Origin: JAVBOJ01 sp031550755
GTDB lineage: Bacteria; Bacillota; Clostridia; Oscillospirales; UBA929
Length of the DNA: 33,367 nucleotides
Direction: 5' to 3'
NCBI GenBank assembly: GCA_031550755.1
Contig: JAVBOJ010000131.1
Span: forward strand, 1-33,367
Below, piece after piece: positions 24,572-32,352 of the stretch. Under the pieces are notes generated by a model that did no database searches, was not told where the DNA came from, and was given only the letters and a program-made list of their open reading frames with translations. Made by a program: the position numbers and the translations under genes. The number at the start of each line of letters is the position of its first letter. Within the stretch, counting starts at the first letter, position 1.

Positions 24572-24940
24572 TCATCTTTCCGGCACAATTTCCAGCCAAT
24601 ACCCGTCCGGGTCGGCGATGAAATACAGCCCCATGGCTTCGTTTTCGTAGCAGATGCAACCCATTTGCGCGTGCAGGGCGTGGGCGGCGGCGTAGTCGTC
24701 CACGGAGAAGCACAGGTGGATTTCGTTGTCGCCCAAATTGTACGGCGTGTCGCGGTCGCGCAGCCAGGTCAGCTCGATTTCGTGCGCACCGGACGGCCCG
24801 CGCAGAAAGACCAGCACAAACGAGCCGTCGGCGGCCTGCTTGCGGGCGATTTCCGCAAAGCCTAGGGCCTGCTTGTAAAACGCGACGCTTCTGTCGAGAT
24901 CGAACACATTGAAATTGTTGTGCCGTGCCGTAAAAATCAT
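24572..24940 (-). CDS. VOC-superfamily (glyoxalase I-like) protein
   Basis: A 122-residue vicinal-oxygen-chelate protein with two beta-alpha-beta-beta-beta modules. Likely metal ligands are H7, the Glu in H-E-I-E-L-T (about 56), His in N-E-I-H-L-C (about 75) and E117 in L-E-I-V-P-E. D-P-D-G-Y-W-L-E-I is the typical C-terminal motif. This pattern fits lactoylglutathione lyase-like enzymes that detoxify methylglyoxal, but many relatives have other substrates. GAGGAAAAG precedes the ATG. It follows the WsfD-like gene by 15 bases and shares its terminator. Confidence 0.85.
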   Translation of the reverse strand: MIFTARHNNFNVFDLDRSVAFYKQALGFAEIARKQAADGSFVLVFLRGPSGAHEIELTWLRDRDTPYNLGDNEIHLCFSVDDYAAAHALHAQMGCICYENEAMGLYFIADPDGYWLEIVPER

Positions 24941-24955
24941 AACTTTTCCTCTTTT

Positions 24956-27016
24956 CTATACGTTTTCCGCCCAGACCATCGGCCGCACGCCGGCCGGCTC
25001 GGCCGCGTCCTGAAACAGCACCGACCCGTCGGGCATCAGCACCCGCACCATGGCGGCGTTGGAGCCCATCGGCGTCTCGAGAAAACAGGGCACGGCGCAC
25101 CGCCACGCGGGATTGTTCGCATATTGCGCCAAAATCTCCAGCCCGGGCAAAAACACCCGGTCGGTTACCGTCTCAAACGGCGCACCGCTGTAGACATAGG
25201 CCGGCTCGTCGGCCCGGAAGGAAAACGGCAGATAGCGCGTCCCGCCCTCCGCGTCCTTGCGGTCAACATCGGACAAAAACACCCGGCGGGTCGTCTCACG
25301 CGCCACCGGCAGCGGCAGGGCGTTGAGATACGAGCGCAAAAAGCTGTCCCGCCAGCGGTTTCCGCCGAACCGGCCGCGCTGGGCGTTGGGCTCGGCGGCG
25401 TCGGGCGGATCAAACGGGAGCAGCCCCAGCGGCTCCTTGCACAGCAGAAGCGCAGCGCCGTCGCGCCGCTCCAGCACGAGCCAGCGCACCGGCTGACCCT
25501 GATACCGCCCCCAGACGACCTCCTCGGGGCTCTGTCCGAAGGCGAAGAGGCCCACAATCAGCAATAGGGCGGCGGCTCCGGCGGCGTAAACCGGCCAGCG
25601 GCGCGTCCACGCCCGGCGCACAGGTGCCCGCAGGGCGCTCACCAGTCCGCCCAAAAGACTCAACAGCAGCAGGTCAAAGATCTGATTGAAGCCGTACATA
25701 TGCTTTTGGAGATCGCTTTCGCCGTTGAGGACGACCGGCGCGCCCAGCTGATAGGCCGCGCAGAGGAGAAGGCAGAGCAGCGCCGCCCCGGCGCGGCGGC
25801 GGTTTGTTTTCCACAAAAACACGACCACCCCGACCGAGACGGCAAACACGCACAAGACAAACAGCGGGTCGGTCAGACCCAGCCCCACCCGGGTGTCCTC
25901 CCACAGCGTAAACCGGTGGGATTGCTCGGCGCGCGGATGGGTTTCCCCAAAATTGCCGAGATAGACCGGGCGCAGATAGGCGCTCTGGCGGCAGGAGACG
26001 GCCAGCTTGCGAGCCAGGCGCGACGGATGGGTGAGATAATAGCCCGCGACGGTCAGGCGGGTGGTTTTGTCATAAAAGCCGGCCTCAAACTCCGCCGAGT
26101 GCACGTCGAGCGGATAGTCGGACTGATAGCCGTGGGTGCCGGCCAGCGGGGCGTATTCATACGACAGCCCCATCTGGTTGAGCGCCTCGGCGGGATGGGG
26201 GTAGTCCTTGAGCACGCCGAAAAACACCGACTGATAGGTCGTCACCCGATCCATCCACGGCGGCACGGCGGTGTACAGCAGAACCCCGCCCAGAAGCGAC
26301 AACGCGCACGAAGCCCCCGCGACGACCTTGCGGCGGGTCTGCCCCGTCCAGAACAGCAGCGCCGGAACGCTGAGCGGCAGCAGCAGCGGCAGATTGGCGG
26401 TCTTGGCGCCGCAGAACAAAAAGACCGCCAGGAAGTACAGGGCGATCCAGCCCGGGCGTTTGCTCCTCAGCGCGCGAAAAAACAGCCCGAAGGCCAAGAG
26501 AAAGGTCACAAATTGAAACGGCTCGCCGTAAAACGAGCGGAAATAGAGCAGATTCCCCTCGTCACAGACCACGAGCAGCAGCGCCACCGCCGCCAGAATT
26601 TGCATCCACAGCGGCCGCCCGGCCAGCGCCGACAGCACAAGATACACCCCCAGCCCCATCAGCACAAGGTAGATTCCGGCGAGAAAGCCCAGACTGTACC
26701 GCGTCGGCGGCTGCCCCGAGACGGCGTTCCACGCGGCGCTCAGCCACTTGGACAGCGCCACGGCGGGCAGATGGGTGGAGACATAGGCCGGCGCGTCGGA
26801 CGCGGGCGAGGGGGACATCTCATAGAGGTCGTGGAAATTATAGTGCGTCCGAAGCGGGTCGGCGTCGGCGGGATAGGCGATGCCGGCGTTTTTGAGGACG
26901 CGGTTGAAGTCGCCGTTGTCGGCCAGCCCGCGCGGCTCCCCGGCAAACAGCACCATCACGCCGAGAAAGACGGCGAAGCACGCCGCCAAAAACGGAATCC
27001 CGCGCAATTTGGACAT
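24956..27016 (-). CDS. Polytopic WsfD-like glycan transferase fused to a DUF6273-like domain
   Basis: A 686-residue membrane protein. Residues 1-495 contain about ten to eleven spans with large extracellular loops; A-D-N-G-D-F-N-R-V-L (about 32-41) near the first span resembles the WsfD family of membrane glycan hexose transferases, probably GT-C fold. After a last span (about 476-495), residues 500-686 resemble DUF6273: W-G-R-Y near the start, then W-R-D-S-F-L-R-S-Y-L-N, R-V-F-L-S-D and a C-terminal beta-rich part. That domain would lie on the outside. AGGAGG is 7 bases before the ATG, and a consensus promoter lies just upstream. The family match is from memory; substrate unknown. Confidence 0.6.
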   Translation of the reverse strand: MSKLRGIPFLAACFAVFLGVMVLFAGEPRGLADNGDFNRVLKNAGIAYPADADPLRTHYNFHDLYEMSPSPASDAPAYVSTHLPAVALSKWLSAAWNAVSGQPPTRYSLGFLAGIYLVLMGLGVYLVLSALAGRPLWMQILAAVALLLVVCDEGNLLYFRSFYGEPFQFVTFLLAFGLFFRALRSKRPGWIALYFLAVFLFCGAKTANLPLLLPLSVPALLFWTGQTRRKVVAGASCALSLLGGVLLYTAVPPWMDRVTTYQSVFFGVLKDYPHPAEALNQMGLSYEYAPLAGTHGYQSDYPLDVHSAEFEAGFYDKTTRLTVAGYYLTHPSRLARKLAVSCRQSAYLRPVYLGNFGETHPRAEQSHRFTLWEDTRVGLGLTDPLFVLCVFAVSVGVVVFLWKTNRRRAGAALLCLLLCAAYQLGAPVVLNGESDLQKHMYGFNQIFDLLLLSLLGGLVSALRAPVRRAWTRRWPVYAAGAAALLLIVGLFAFGQSPEEVVWGRYQGQPVRWLVLERRDGAALLLCKEPLGLLPFDPPDAAEPNAQRGRFGGNRWRDSFLRSYLNALPLPVARETTRRVFLSDVDRKDAEGGTRYLPFSFRADEPAYVYSGAPFETVTDRVFLPGLEILAQYANNPAWRCAVPCFLETPMGSNAAMVRVLMPDGSVLFQDAAEPAGVRPMVWAENV

Positions 27017-27038
27017 GGGCTCGCCTCCTCACTGGGAA

Positions 27039-27067
27039 AGTGTAGCGTATTTTGACGGGAGTGTCAA
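27039..27067 (-). promoter_or_regulatory. Consensus promoter of the WsfD-like/VOC operon
   Basis: On the minus strand TTGACA (27062-27067) and TACACT (27039-27044) are 17 bases apart. The predicted start is only about 15-20 bases before the ATG, so the leader is very short. Confidence 0.8.
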
Positions 27068-27087
27068 GGATGGCACTGTTTTTCATG

Positions 27088-27238
27088 GACGAGGGCGTGA
27101 CTTTCTTTGGTCGTGCGAAAGAAAGTCACCAAAGAAAGCACGCTTGGGGGCTCTATCCGCCCCCAAGTCCCCCCGGTACTTCCTCGAGGATTGCATCCCC
27201 CGTCTCGGTCTGCGGCCCTGCGGGCCTCGCCGAGCCGG
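27088..27238 (+). repeat. Structured interspersed repeat, copy B
   Basis: Full-length relative of copy A at 11217. Stems are GTGACTTTC with GAAAGTCAC, CTTGGGGG with CCCCCAAG, and a weaker CGTCTCGG/CCGAG stem. The CTCTATC loop is conserved. It lies between the WsfD-like promoter and the ilvB promoter and fills most of 27068-27284; no gene is seen there. Confidence 0.85.
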
Positions 27239-27284
27239 AAGCGCGTATGCCCCGGGCAGGCAACGTTGCAAACAGGAGCCCTCC

Positions 27285-27314
27285 TTGACAAGCTCCCCTG
27301 TTTCAGCGTATAGT
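27285..27314 (+). promoter_or_regulatory. Consensus promoter of ilvB-ilvN
   Basis: TTGACA (27285-27290) and TATAGT (27309-27314) are 18 bases apart, 26 bases before the ilvB start. The leader is too short for a T-box or leader-peptide attenuator, and neither is visible. Confidence 0.8.
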
Positions 27315-27339
27315 CAACTATTGAAAGGAAGTGTGTCCC

Positions 27340-28947
27340 ATGCGGCTGACCGGCGCACAAATCATCACGGAGGTTCTGGCCGAGCAGGGTGTGTCCACCG
27401 TGTTCGGGGTGCCGGGCAACAGCGTGCTGTCGCTGTACGACGCGCTGCATCAAAACCGCCACGGCATCCGGCATATCCTCACCTGCCACGAGCAGGCCGC
27501 CGCCCACGCCGCCGACGGATACGCCCGCGTGACCGGACGTCCCGGCGTCGTCATCGCCACCTCCGGCCCCGGCGCGACCAATCTCGTGACCGGGCTGGCC
27601 GCCGCGATGATGGATTCCTCGCCGGTTGTGGCCATCACCGGCAATGTGCCGACCACCCTGCTGGGACGCGACAGCTTCCAGGAGGTGGATATTTTCGGCG
27701 TCACCCTGCCGATCACCAAACACAACTATATAGTCAAGCGGATCGACGCGCTGGCCGATACCCTGCGGGAGGCGTTTTTCTGGGCGGGCGCGGGTCGTCC
27801 CGGCCCGTTGCTGGTCGATGTCCCGCGCGATATTCAGGCGGCGGAGTGCGAGTTTACCCCCCAAACGCCCCGGGTCTATGCTGCGCCGGCGGCGTCGGAG
27901 GACACGCTGCGCGCGGCGGCGGCGCTGTTGGCGCAAGCCAAACGCCCGCTGCTGTTTGCCGGCGGCGGTGTGCTGCGCGGAGGCGCCGAGGCGGAATTTC
28001 TCGCGCTGGCGCGGGCGCTGGACGCCCCGGCGGCCATGAGCTTTATGGCGCTGTCCGCCCTGCCGCCGGACGAGCCGCTTTCCCTTGGCCTGCTGGGGAT
28101 GCACGGCACGCCGCAGGCCGTCCGGGCGCTGCGGGAGGCCGACGTGATTTTGGCCGCCGGGACACGGTTCTCCGACCGCGTGGCGGGGGAAGCCTTTGCG
28201 CCGCAAGCGAAGCTGATCCATCTGGACATCGACGCGGCCGAGCTGTCCAAAAATGTCCCGGCCGCCCTCTCCCTGCGCGGCGACGCGAAAAAATCGCTGG
28301 CGGGGCTGTTGTCTCTCCTGCCGCCGGCCGCCCGGCCGGACTGGCGCGCGCGGGTGGATTCCTTCCGGGAGTCCGCGCCGTCCGCCCCCGGCCTGTCGCC
28401 GGAAACCGTTCTGCGGCAGCTGTATCAGGCCATGGGGGACGCCGCCGTGGTGGCCACCGACGTCGGCCAGCACCAGATGTGGACCGGGCAGTATTATCCC
28501 CTCGCGCGGCCGCGTGCGCTGGTTTCGTCGGGCGGACTGGGGGCGATGGGCTTCGGCATGGGCGCGGCCATCGGCGCGTGTCTGGCACAAAAAAACGCGC
28601 CGACACTGCTCGTGACCGGCGACGGGAGCTTTCATATGAACCTGTCCGAGCTGGCCACGGCGGTGCGCTACCGACTGCCTATAGTCATCGCCGTGATGCA
28701 CAACGGTGCGCTTGGTATGGTGCGCCAATGGCAAGCCCTGCTGTTTGACGGGCGGTATGCCGAGAGTTCTCCAGAACGAACGACCGATTTTGTAAAGGTG
28801 GCCGAGGGATTTGGGGCGCGCGGAGCGCGGGTGACGTCGCCGGAGGAGTTGGCGGCGGCGCTTTCCATTGTGCCGCAGCTGACCGGGCCGTATGTGCTCG
28901 AGATCCCAATCGACCCGGACGAGCGCGTTTTACCTGTCAACATATAG
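27340..28947 (+). CDS. ilvB: Acetolactate synthase (AHAS) large subunit
   Basis: A 535-residue thiamine-diphosphate enzyme that condenses two pyruvates, or pyruvate with 2-oxobutyrate, in the first common step of branched-chain amino-acid synthesis. The catalytic Glu is E51 in C-H-E-Q-A-A-A-H-A-A-D-G-Y-A, and the ThDP/Mg site is G427-D-G-S-F-H-M-N434. F-G-V-P-G-N-S and the central FAD/nucleotide-type domain are present. ATG at 27340 follows GAAAGGAAG; GTG at 27331 is less likely. The adjacent regulatory subunit shows this is the biosynthetic AHAS, not a catabolic paralogue. Confidence 0.92.
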   Translation: MRLTGAQIITEVLAEQGVSTVFGVPGNSVLSLYDALHQNRHGIRHILTCHEQAAAHAADGYARVTGRPGVVIATSGPGATNLVTGLAAAMMDSSPVVAITGNVPTTLLGRDSFQEVDIFGVTLPITKHNYIVKRIDALADTLREAFFWAGAGRPGPLLVDVPRDIQAAECEFTPQTPRVYAAPAASEDTLRAAAALLAQAKRPLLFAGGGVLRGGAEAEFLALARALDAPAAMSFMALSALPPDEPLSLGLLGMHGTPQAVRALREADVILAAGTRFSDRVAGEAFAPQAKLIHLDIDAAELSKNVPAALSLRGDAKKSLAGLLSLLPPAARPDWRARVDSFRESAPSAPGLSPETVLRQLYQAMGDAAVVATDVGQHQMWTGQYYPLARPRALVSSGGLGAMGFGMGAAIGACLAQKNAPTLLVTGDGSFHMNLSELATAVRYRLPIVIAVMHNGALGMVRQWQALLFDGRYAESSPERTTDFVKVAEGFGARGARVTSPEELAAALSIVPQLTGPYVLEIPIDPDERVLPVNI

Positions 28948-28963
28948 AATTGCGGTGAAATTT

Positions 28964-29440
28964 GTGGAACAAAAATATATTTTGTCGGTTCTTGTTCGCA
29001 ACCAATACGGCGTCCTGACCAGAGTAGCCGGGCTCTTCGCGCGCAGGGGTTACAACATCGACTCGCTGTCGGTCGGCGAAACGGAGGATCCCGCCGTGTC
29101 GCGCATGACCGTTGTGTCCACCTGCGACGCGCCGACCCGCGACCAGATGATGCAGCAGCTCTTAAAGCTGCACGACGTCATCTCGGTGTCGCATCTGCCG
29201 CGCGACGCGGCGGTGACCCGCGAGCTGCTGCTGCTCAAACTGCTCGCGCCGGAGGACAGCCGCTCGTCCATCTTGGAGGCGGCGGGGGTGTTCCGCGCCA
29301 AGGTTATAGACCTTTCGCCAAGCTCCATCACGCTGGAGCTCACAGGCGACAGCTCCAAAATCGACGCCTTCATCACGTTTATGCGGCAATACAGCGTCGC
29401 CGAGCTGTGCCGTACGGGCCTGACGGCGATGAGCAGATAA
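28964..29440 (+). CDS. ilvN: Acetolactate synthase small (regulatory) subunit
   Basis: A 158-residue subunit with an N-terminal ACT domain (L-S-V-L-V-R-N-Q-Y-G-V-L-T-R-V-A-G-L-F, about 5-23), which binds valine for feedback control, and a C-terminal ALS_ss domain (about 80-158). It starts at GTG 28964, with GCGGTG 6 bases upstream; GTG 28955 is an alternative. It lies 16 bases after ilvB. The C-terminus ends T-A-M-S-R-stop inside an ATCTGTT-type repeat. E. coli IlvH continues a few residues past the matching S-R, so the repeat has probably trimmed the end slightly. Confidence 0.93.
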   Translation: MEQKYILSVLVRNQYGVLTRVAGLFARRGYNIDSLSVGETEDPAVSRMTVVSTCDAPTRDQMMQQLLKLHDVISVSHLPRDAAVTRELLLLKLLAPEDSRSSILEAAGVFRAKVIDLSPSSITLELTGDSSKIDAFITFMRQYSVAELCRTGLTAMSR

Positions 29441-29487
29441 CAATGAACAGATAACAGATAACAGATAAGGACGCGGGGCGCGATGTT
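29434..29487 (-). repeat. ATCTGTT-type repeat, copy 2 (left inverted repeat of the orphan gene)
   Basis: This segment is the reverse complement of 30485-30531, apart from one extra 7-bp unit and two or three substitutions. It contains the last codons and TAA stop of ilvN at one end and the -35 element of the next gene at the other. The repeat unit is ACAGATA (ATCTGTT on the other strand). Confidence 0.88.
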
Positions 29488-29514
29488 GCTGAATTAAAGT
29501 ATCAATGGTATAAT
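29486..29514 (+). promoter_or_regulatory. Promoter of the orphan membrane-protein gene
   Basis: TTGCTG (29486-29491) and a perfect TATAAT (29509-29514) are 17 bases apart. The promoter begins at the inner edge of the inverted repeat, so the gene would be expressed on its own wherever the unit lies. Confidence 0.8.
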
Positions 29515-29549
29515 CGACACAAATTATCCAATAGTGAGGTGCAAGGAAC

Positions 29550-30440
29550 ATGACAGGGGGAAAAACGGATAAAAAAGGTATGGCGGTTTGGGTACCGATC
29601 GGCATTTCTTTTCTGGCGTTGCTGGTAAGCGTTTTCAGCCTTTTCGTGGGCATAGAGCAAAAAAACATAGCTGCCAGAGCGACCGACATAACGGAAGCGC
29701 AGAAGGTTTTGGCGGAGCGCCAACTTGATATTGACAAAATGCCCAAACTTGTTCTGTGGACGGACACGGAGGACGTCTATGAAGGAGATACTTATACCAA
29801 ACAAACCATTGTCATTGAAAATGAGGGAGAATACATCAGCGAGGGCCAATTGAAAATCTATATGTTTTATGATTACCTTGTGACAACGCCCCATACATCC
29901 TACAAGTTCGGCATCATTATGCCGAACCAGTTTCTTAAGCAGGAATATACCGGTAATTTTGACAGACTTGCGGCGCGTCCGTACGACACGAAGAACAAAT
30001 GCTTCACCATACAATACGAAACAAGAAAAAGCTATGAGCTGAATCAATTTGAGGGGCTGGACAAAACGGGGCACAATATACGAGAGTATCTCAAAGGGGT
30101 TAAAAATCAAGGGTCTCCCCTACATTGCGTACAGAACCAGTCCATATACTTTTCCATCAGCTATCTGGATATTGAGCGGCAGGCGCACCAATATTGGTAC
30201 AGATACGATCCGGAAGAATGCACTTGGTTAGCCGCAAAAACTTACGAGCCAAACATGAGGGAGCCGCGCATCACAGAATACGCGGATTTTTTGGAATATC
30301 TCAACGTGCATGATATGTATATCGCGAGATGTCTCGGATACAACGATTCACAAATCGTGGAATTGTTGGACCTGGACGCGTCGTATATTCAGCTTGCGGA
30401 GGATAAGTTCATACGCGATCTGAAAAAATTCTTCCGGTGA
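29550..30440 (+). CDS. Orphan single-span membrane protein flanked by inverted repeats
   Basis: I do not recognise this 296-residue protein. A short Lys/Gly-rich N-terminus precedes one membrane span (about 12-34), then a probable coiled-coil (36-62) and a large globular domain rich in Tyr, Asp and Glu with few Gly or Ala. The last 60 residues look helical. Base composition is visibly more AT-rich than all neighbours, and codons such as AAA, ATA and TAT are common, suggesting recent transfer. It has its own promoter. The start at 29550 has AAGGAA close by and GAGGTG farther up. It splits ilvBN from the following gene and sits between inverted repeats. No transposase is encoded. A defence or stress-sensor role is only speculation. 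Confidence 0.75.
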   Translation: MTGGKTDKKGMAVWVPIGISFLALLVSVFSLFVGIEQKNIAARATDITEAQKVLAERQLDIDKMPKLVLWTDTEDVYEGDTYTKQTIVIENEGEYISEGQLKIYMFYDYLVTTPHTSYKFGIIMPNQFLKQEYTGNFDRLAARPYDTKNKCFTIQYETRKSYELNQFEGLDKTGHNIREYLKGVKNQGSPLHCVQNQSIYFSISYLDIERQAHQYWYRYDPEECTWLAAKTYEPNMREPRITEYADFLEYLNVHDMYIARCLGYNDSQIVELLDLDASYIQLAEDKFIRDLKKFFR

Positions 30441-30456
30441 GTGGCTAAACAATTAA

Positions 30457-30545
30457 GAACAGATAACAGATAGGGATACGGGAGAACGTCGCGCCCCGCG
30501 TCCCTATCTGTTATCTGTTCATTGTTATCTGTTATCTGTTATCTG
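30457..30545. repeat. ATCTGTT-type repeat, copy 3, with a 20-bp hairpin
   Basis: A perfect 20-bp inverted repeat (30457-30476 with 30501-30520) with a 24-base GC-rich loop is followed by further ATCTGTT units to 30545. Bases 30485-30531 are the inverted partner of copy 2. The last five codons and stop of the ABC exporter (I-T-D-N-R-stop) are read from it on minus. It may also act as a boundary between two convergent genes, but there is no U-tract. Confidence 0.88.
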
Positions 30546-32270
30546 TCCAAGCTGTGCCGCGCACAGCTTGGCGTACGTTCCCTCTTTTGCCAGCAGCTCT
30601 TCGTGCTTGCCCTCCTGGGTGATCCGGCCGTCCTCGAGCACATAGATGCGGTCGGCGCGGCGGACGGTGCTCAGCCGGTGGGCGATGACCACCATGGTGC
30701 GGCGTCCCACGAGCTTTTGAATGGCCTCCTGGATTTCGGCCTCGGTCTCGGTGTCCACCGAGGCGGTGGCCTCGGCGAGGATGAGGATGGGCGCGTCGCG
30801 CAGCACGGCGCGGGCGATGCTGATGCGCTGCTTCTGCCCGCCGGACAGGCGGATGCCCCGTTCGCCGATGGCAGTCTCGTACCCCTCGGGCAGACCGTCG
30901 ATAAAGTCGTGGATACAGGCGGTTTTGGCCGCCTCGCGGATCTGTTCCGCGGTCGCGCCGGGCAGCCCGTAGGCGATATTTTCGGCAATCGTGCCGTGGA
31001 ACAAAAACACATCCTGCAGCACGACGCTCATCTGCTCGCGCAGCGAATGCACCGTAAAGGAGCGGGCATCCTGCCCGTCGATGCGCACCGCGCCCTCGAC
31101 CGGGTCGTAAAACCGCGCCAGCAGCGAGATCAGCGTTGTTTTGCCGACGCCGGTCGGCCCTACCAGCGCAATCATTTGCCCCGGTTCGGCCTGTATGCTC
31201 ACATGGCTCAAAATCGGCTGGTTTTCCTCATAGGAGAACGAGACGTCGGCCAGCTCGATTTTCCCTTTGCCGCGCGGACGCTCCACCGCGCCGGGCTTAT
31301 CGGCGATATCGGGCTGGGTGTCCAGCACCTCAAAGACCCGCTCGGCGCCGACAATGGCCTGCGACAGCTCCTCGCTGACCCGCGCCAGCGCCGCCACGGG
31401 CGCGTAAAACAGGCTGAGATACATGAGAAATCCGACGATGTCGGGGATGCTGAGATTGCCGTGAATGGCCATGACGCCGCCGAAGCCCATGACGATGACG
31501 GTGCCCAGTCCGGTGATGAACTCCATGGTCGGATGAAAGACCGCCGACATGCGCAGGGCGCGCAGCACGGCCTTTGTGTATGTCTCGGACTTGCGCTCCA
31601 CCCGGTTTTTTTCCCGGCTCTGGGCGTTGAAGGCCTGAATTTCCCGCATTCCGGAGAAATTGTCCGCCACGGCGGCGCTCATTTCGGCCAGCTTTTCCTG
31701 CGCCTTTTTGAAGTTGGGGCGCACTTTTTTTGTGAACAGCCATGCGCCCACAAAGATCAGCGGCACCGGAATCAGGGTCAGCAGCGTCAGCGTCGGCTGG
31801 ATGGTGAACAGAATGACCGTGACGCCGACGATGATGAGCACATTGGTGACGATATCCGGGATGACGTGCGCCACAAGCATTTCCAGTAGCGCCACATCGT
31901 TTACCGCGCGCGAGAGCAGCGCACCGGTCTGCTTGTCGCGGTAATAGGACAGCGACAGCTTTTGCAGATGGTCATAGACGGTCACCCGCAGCGCGGACAC
32001 GACGCGCCACGCCGCGACATGGGCGTAATATTGATATCCGTAGCGGAACACGGCGCGCAGCAGATAGGCCGCCGCCAAAATCAGCGCCAGCCGGACGACC
32101 TGCGGAATCAGCGACACGCCGGGATTTCCGGTCAGCAGGGCGGTCAGCTCGCGGATGAGCCACGGCGCGACGAGGTTCATGCCGGTGATGCCCAGCAGCG
32201 ACGCGCCGGCCAGCAGCAGCAGCTTCCAATGGGTTTTGGCGTAGGACAACAGCCGGAAGAGATGTTTCAT
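30525..32270 (-). CDS. ABC exporter half-transporter with a degenerate Walker B motif
   Basis: A 581-residue fusion of six membrane spans (about 1-310) with an ATPase domain (about 335-575), the layout of MsbA/LmrA-type multidrug or lipid exporters that work as dimers. Walker A is G-P-T-G-V-G-K-T-T, the signature is L-S-G-G-Q (475-479), and the H loop is V-I-A-H-R-L-S-T-V. Walker B reads L-I-L-A499-E-A-T, with Ala in place of the Mg-coordinating Asp (codon GCC at 30774-30776); the catalytic Glu is kept. AAGGAGAT precedes the ATG. It is a lone gene, so an equal homodimer would carry two altered sites. The tail I-T-D-N-R comes from a repeat. Confidence 0.9.
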   Translation of the reverse strand: MKHLFRLLSYAKTHWKLLLLAGASLLGITGMNLVAPWLIRELTALLTGNPGVSLIPQVVRLALILAAAYLLRAVFRYGYQYYAHVAAWRVVSALRVTVYDHLQKLSLSYYRDKQTGALLSRAVNDVALLEMLVAHVIPDIVTNVLIIVGVTVILFTIQPTLTLLTLIPVPLIFVGAWLFTKKVRPNFKKAQEKLAEMSAAVADNFSGMREIQAFNAQSREKNRVERKSETYTKAVLRALRMSAVFHPTMEFITGLGTVIVMGFGGVMAIHGNLSIPDIVGFLMYLSLFYAPVAALARVSEELSQAIVGAERVFEVLDTQPDIADKPGAVERPRGKGKIELADVSFSYEENQPILSHVSIQAEPGQMIALVGPTGVGKTTLISLLARFYDPVEGAVRIDGQDARSFTVHSLREQMSVVLQDVFLFHGTIAENIAYGLPGATAEQIREAAKTACIHDFIDGLPEGYETAIGERGIRLSGGQKQRISIARAVLRDAPILILAEATASVDTETEAEIQEAIQKLVGRRTMVVIAHRLSTVRRADRIYVLEDGRITQEGKHEELLAKEGTYAKLCAAQLGQITDNR

Positions 32271-32325
32271 GGGTGGATCTCCTTGTGTATGTATTGGGAC
32301 GGGTGGGGATGTTGGCGCGTCGCAC

Positions 32326-32352
32326 CGCGTCCCTATCTGTTATGGGTTATAT
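32326..32352 (+). repeat. ATCTGTT-type repeat, copy 4
   Basis: CGCGTCCCTATCTGTTAT matches copies 1 and 3, followed by degenerate GTTATATGTT. It supplies the last codons and TAA stop of rmuC on the minus strand. The remaining bases from 32271 hold the exporter ribosome binding site and a TTGGGACGGG motif shared with other intergenic regions. Confidence 0.75.

Noticed and set aside
24399..25106. Upstream extension of the fliD reading frame
   Set aside because: The extension crosses a terminator and the VOC gene. The typical FliD N-terminus with a strong ribosome binding site begins at 24398.
26880..28748. A 622-codon plus-strand frame crossing the WsfD-like start and ilvB
   Set aside because: It runs through a promoter region and overlaps ilvB in another frame; it is Arg/Gly/Ala-rich with no family pattern.
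29434..29470. Tandem ACAGATA units considered as a CRISPR array
   Set aside because: Units are 7 bp and directly adjacent with no spacers, and no cas genes are present.
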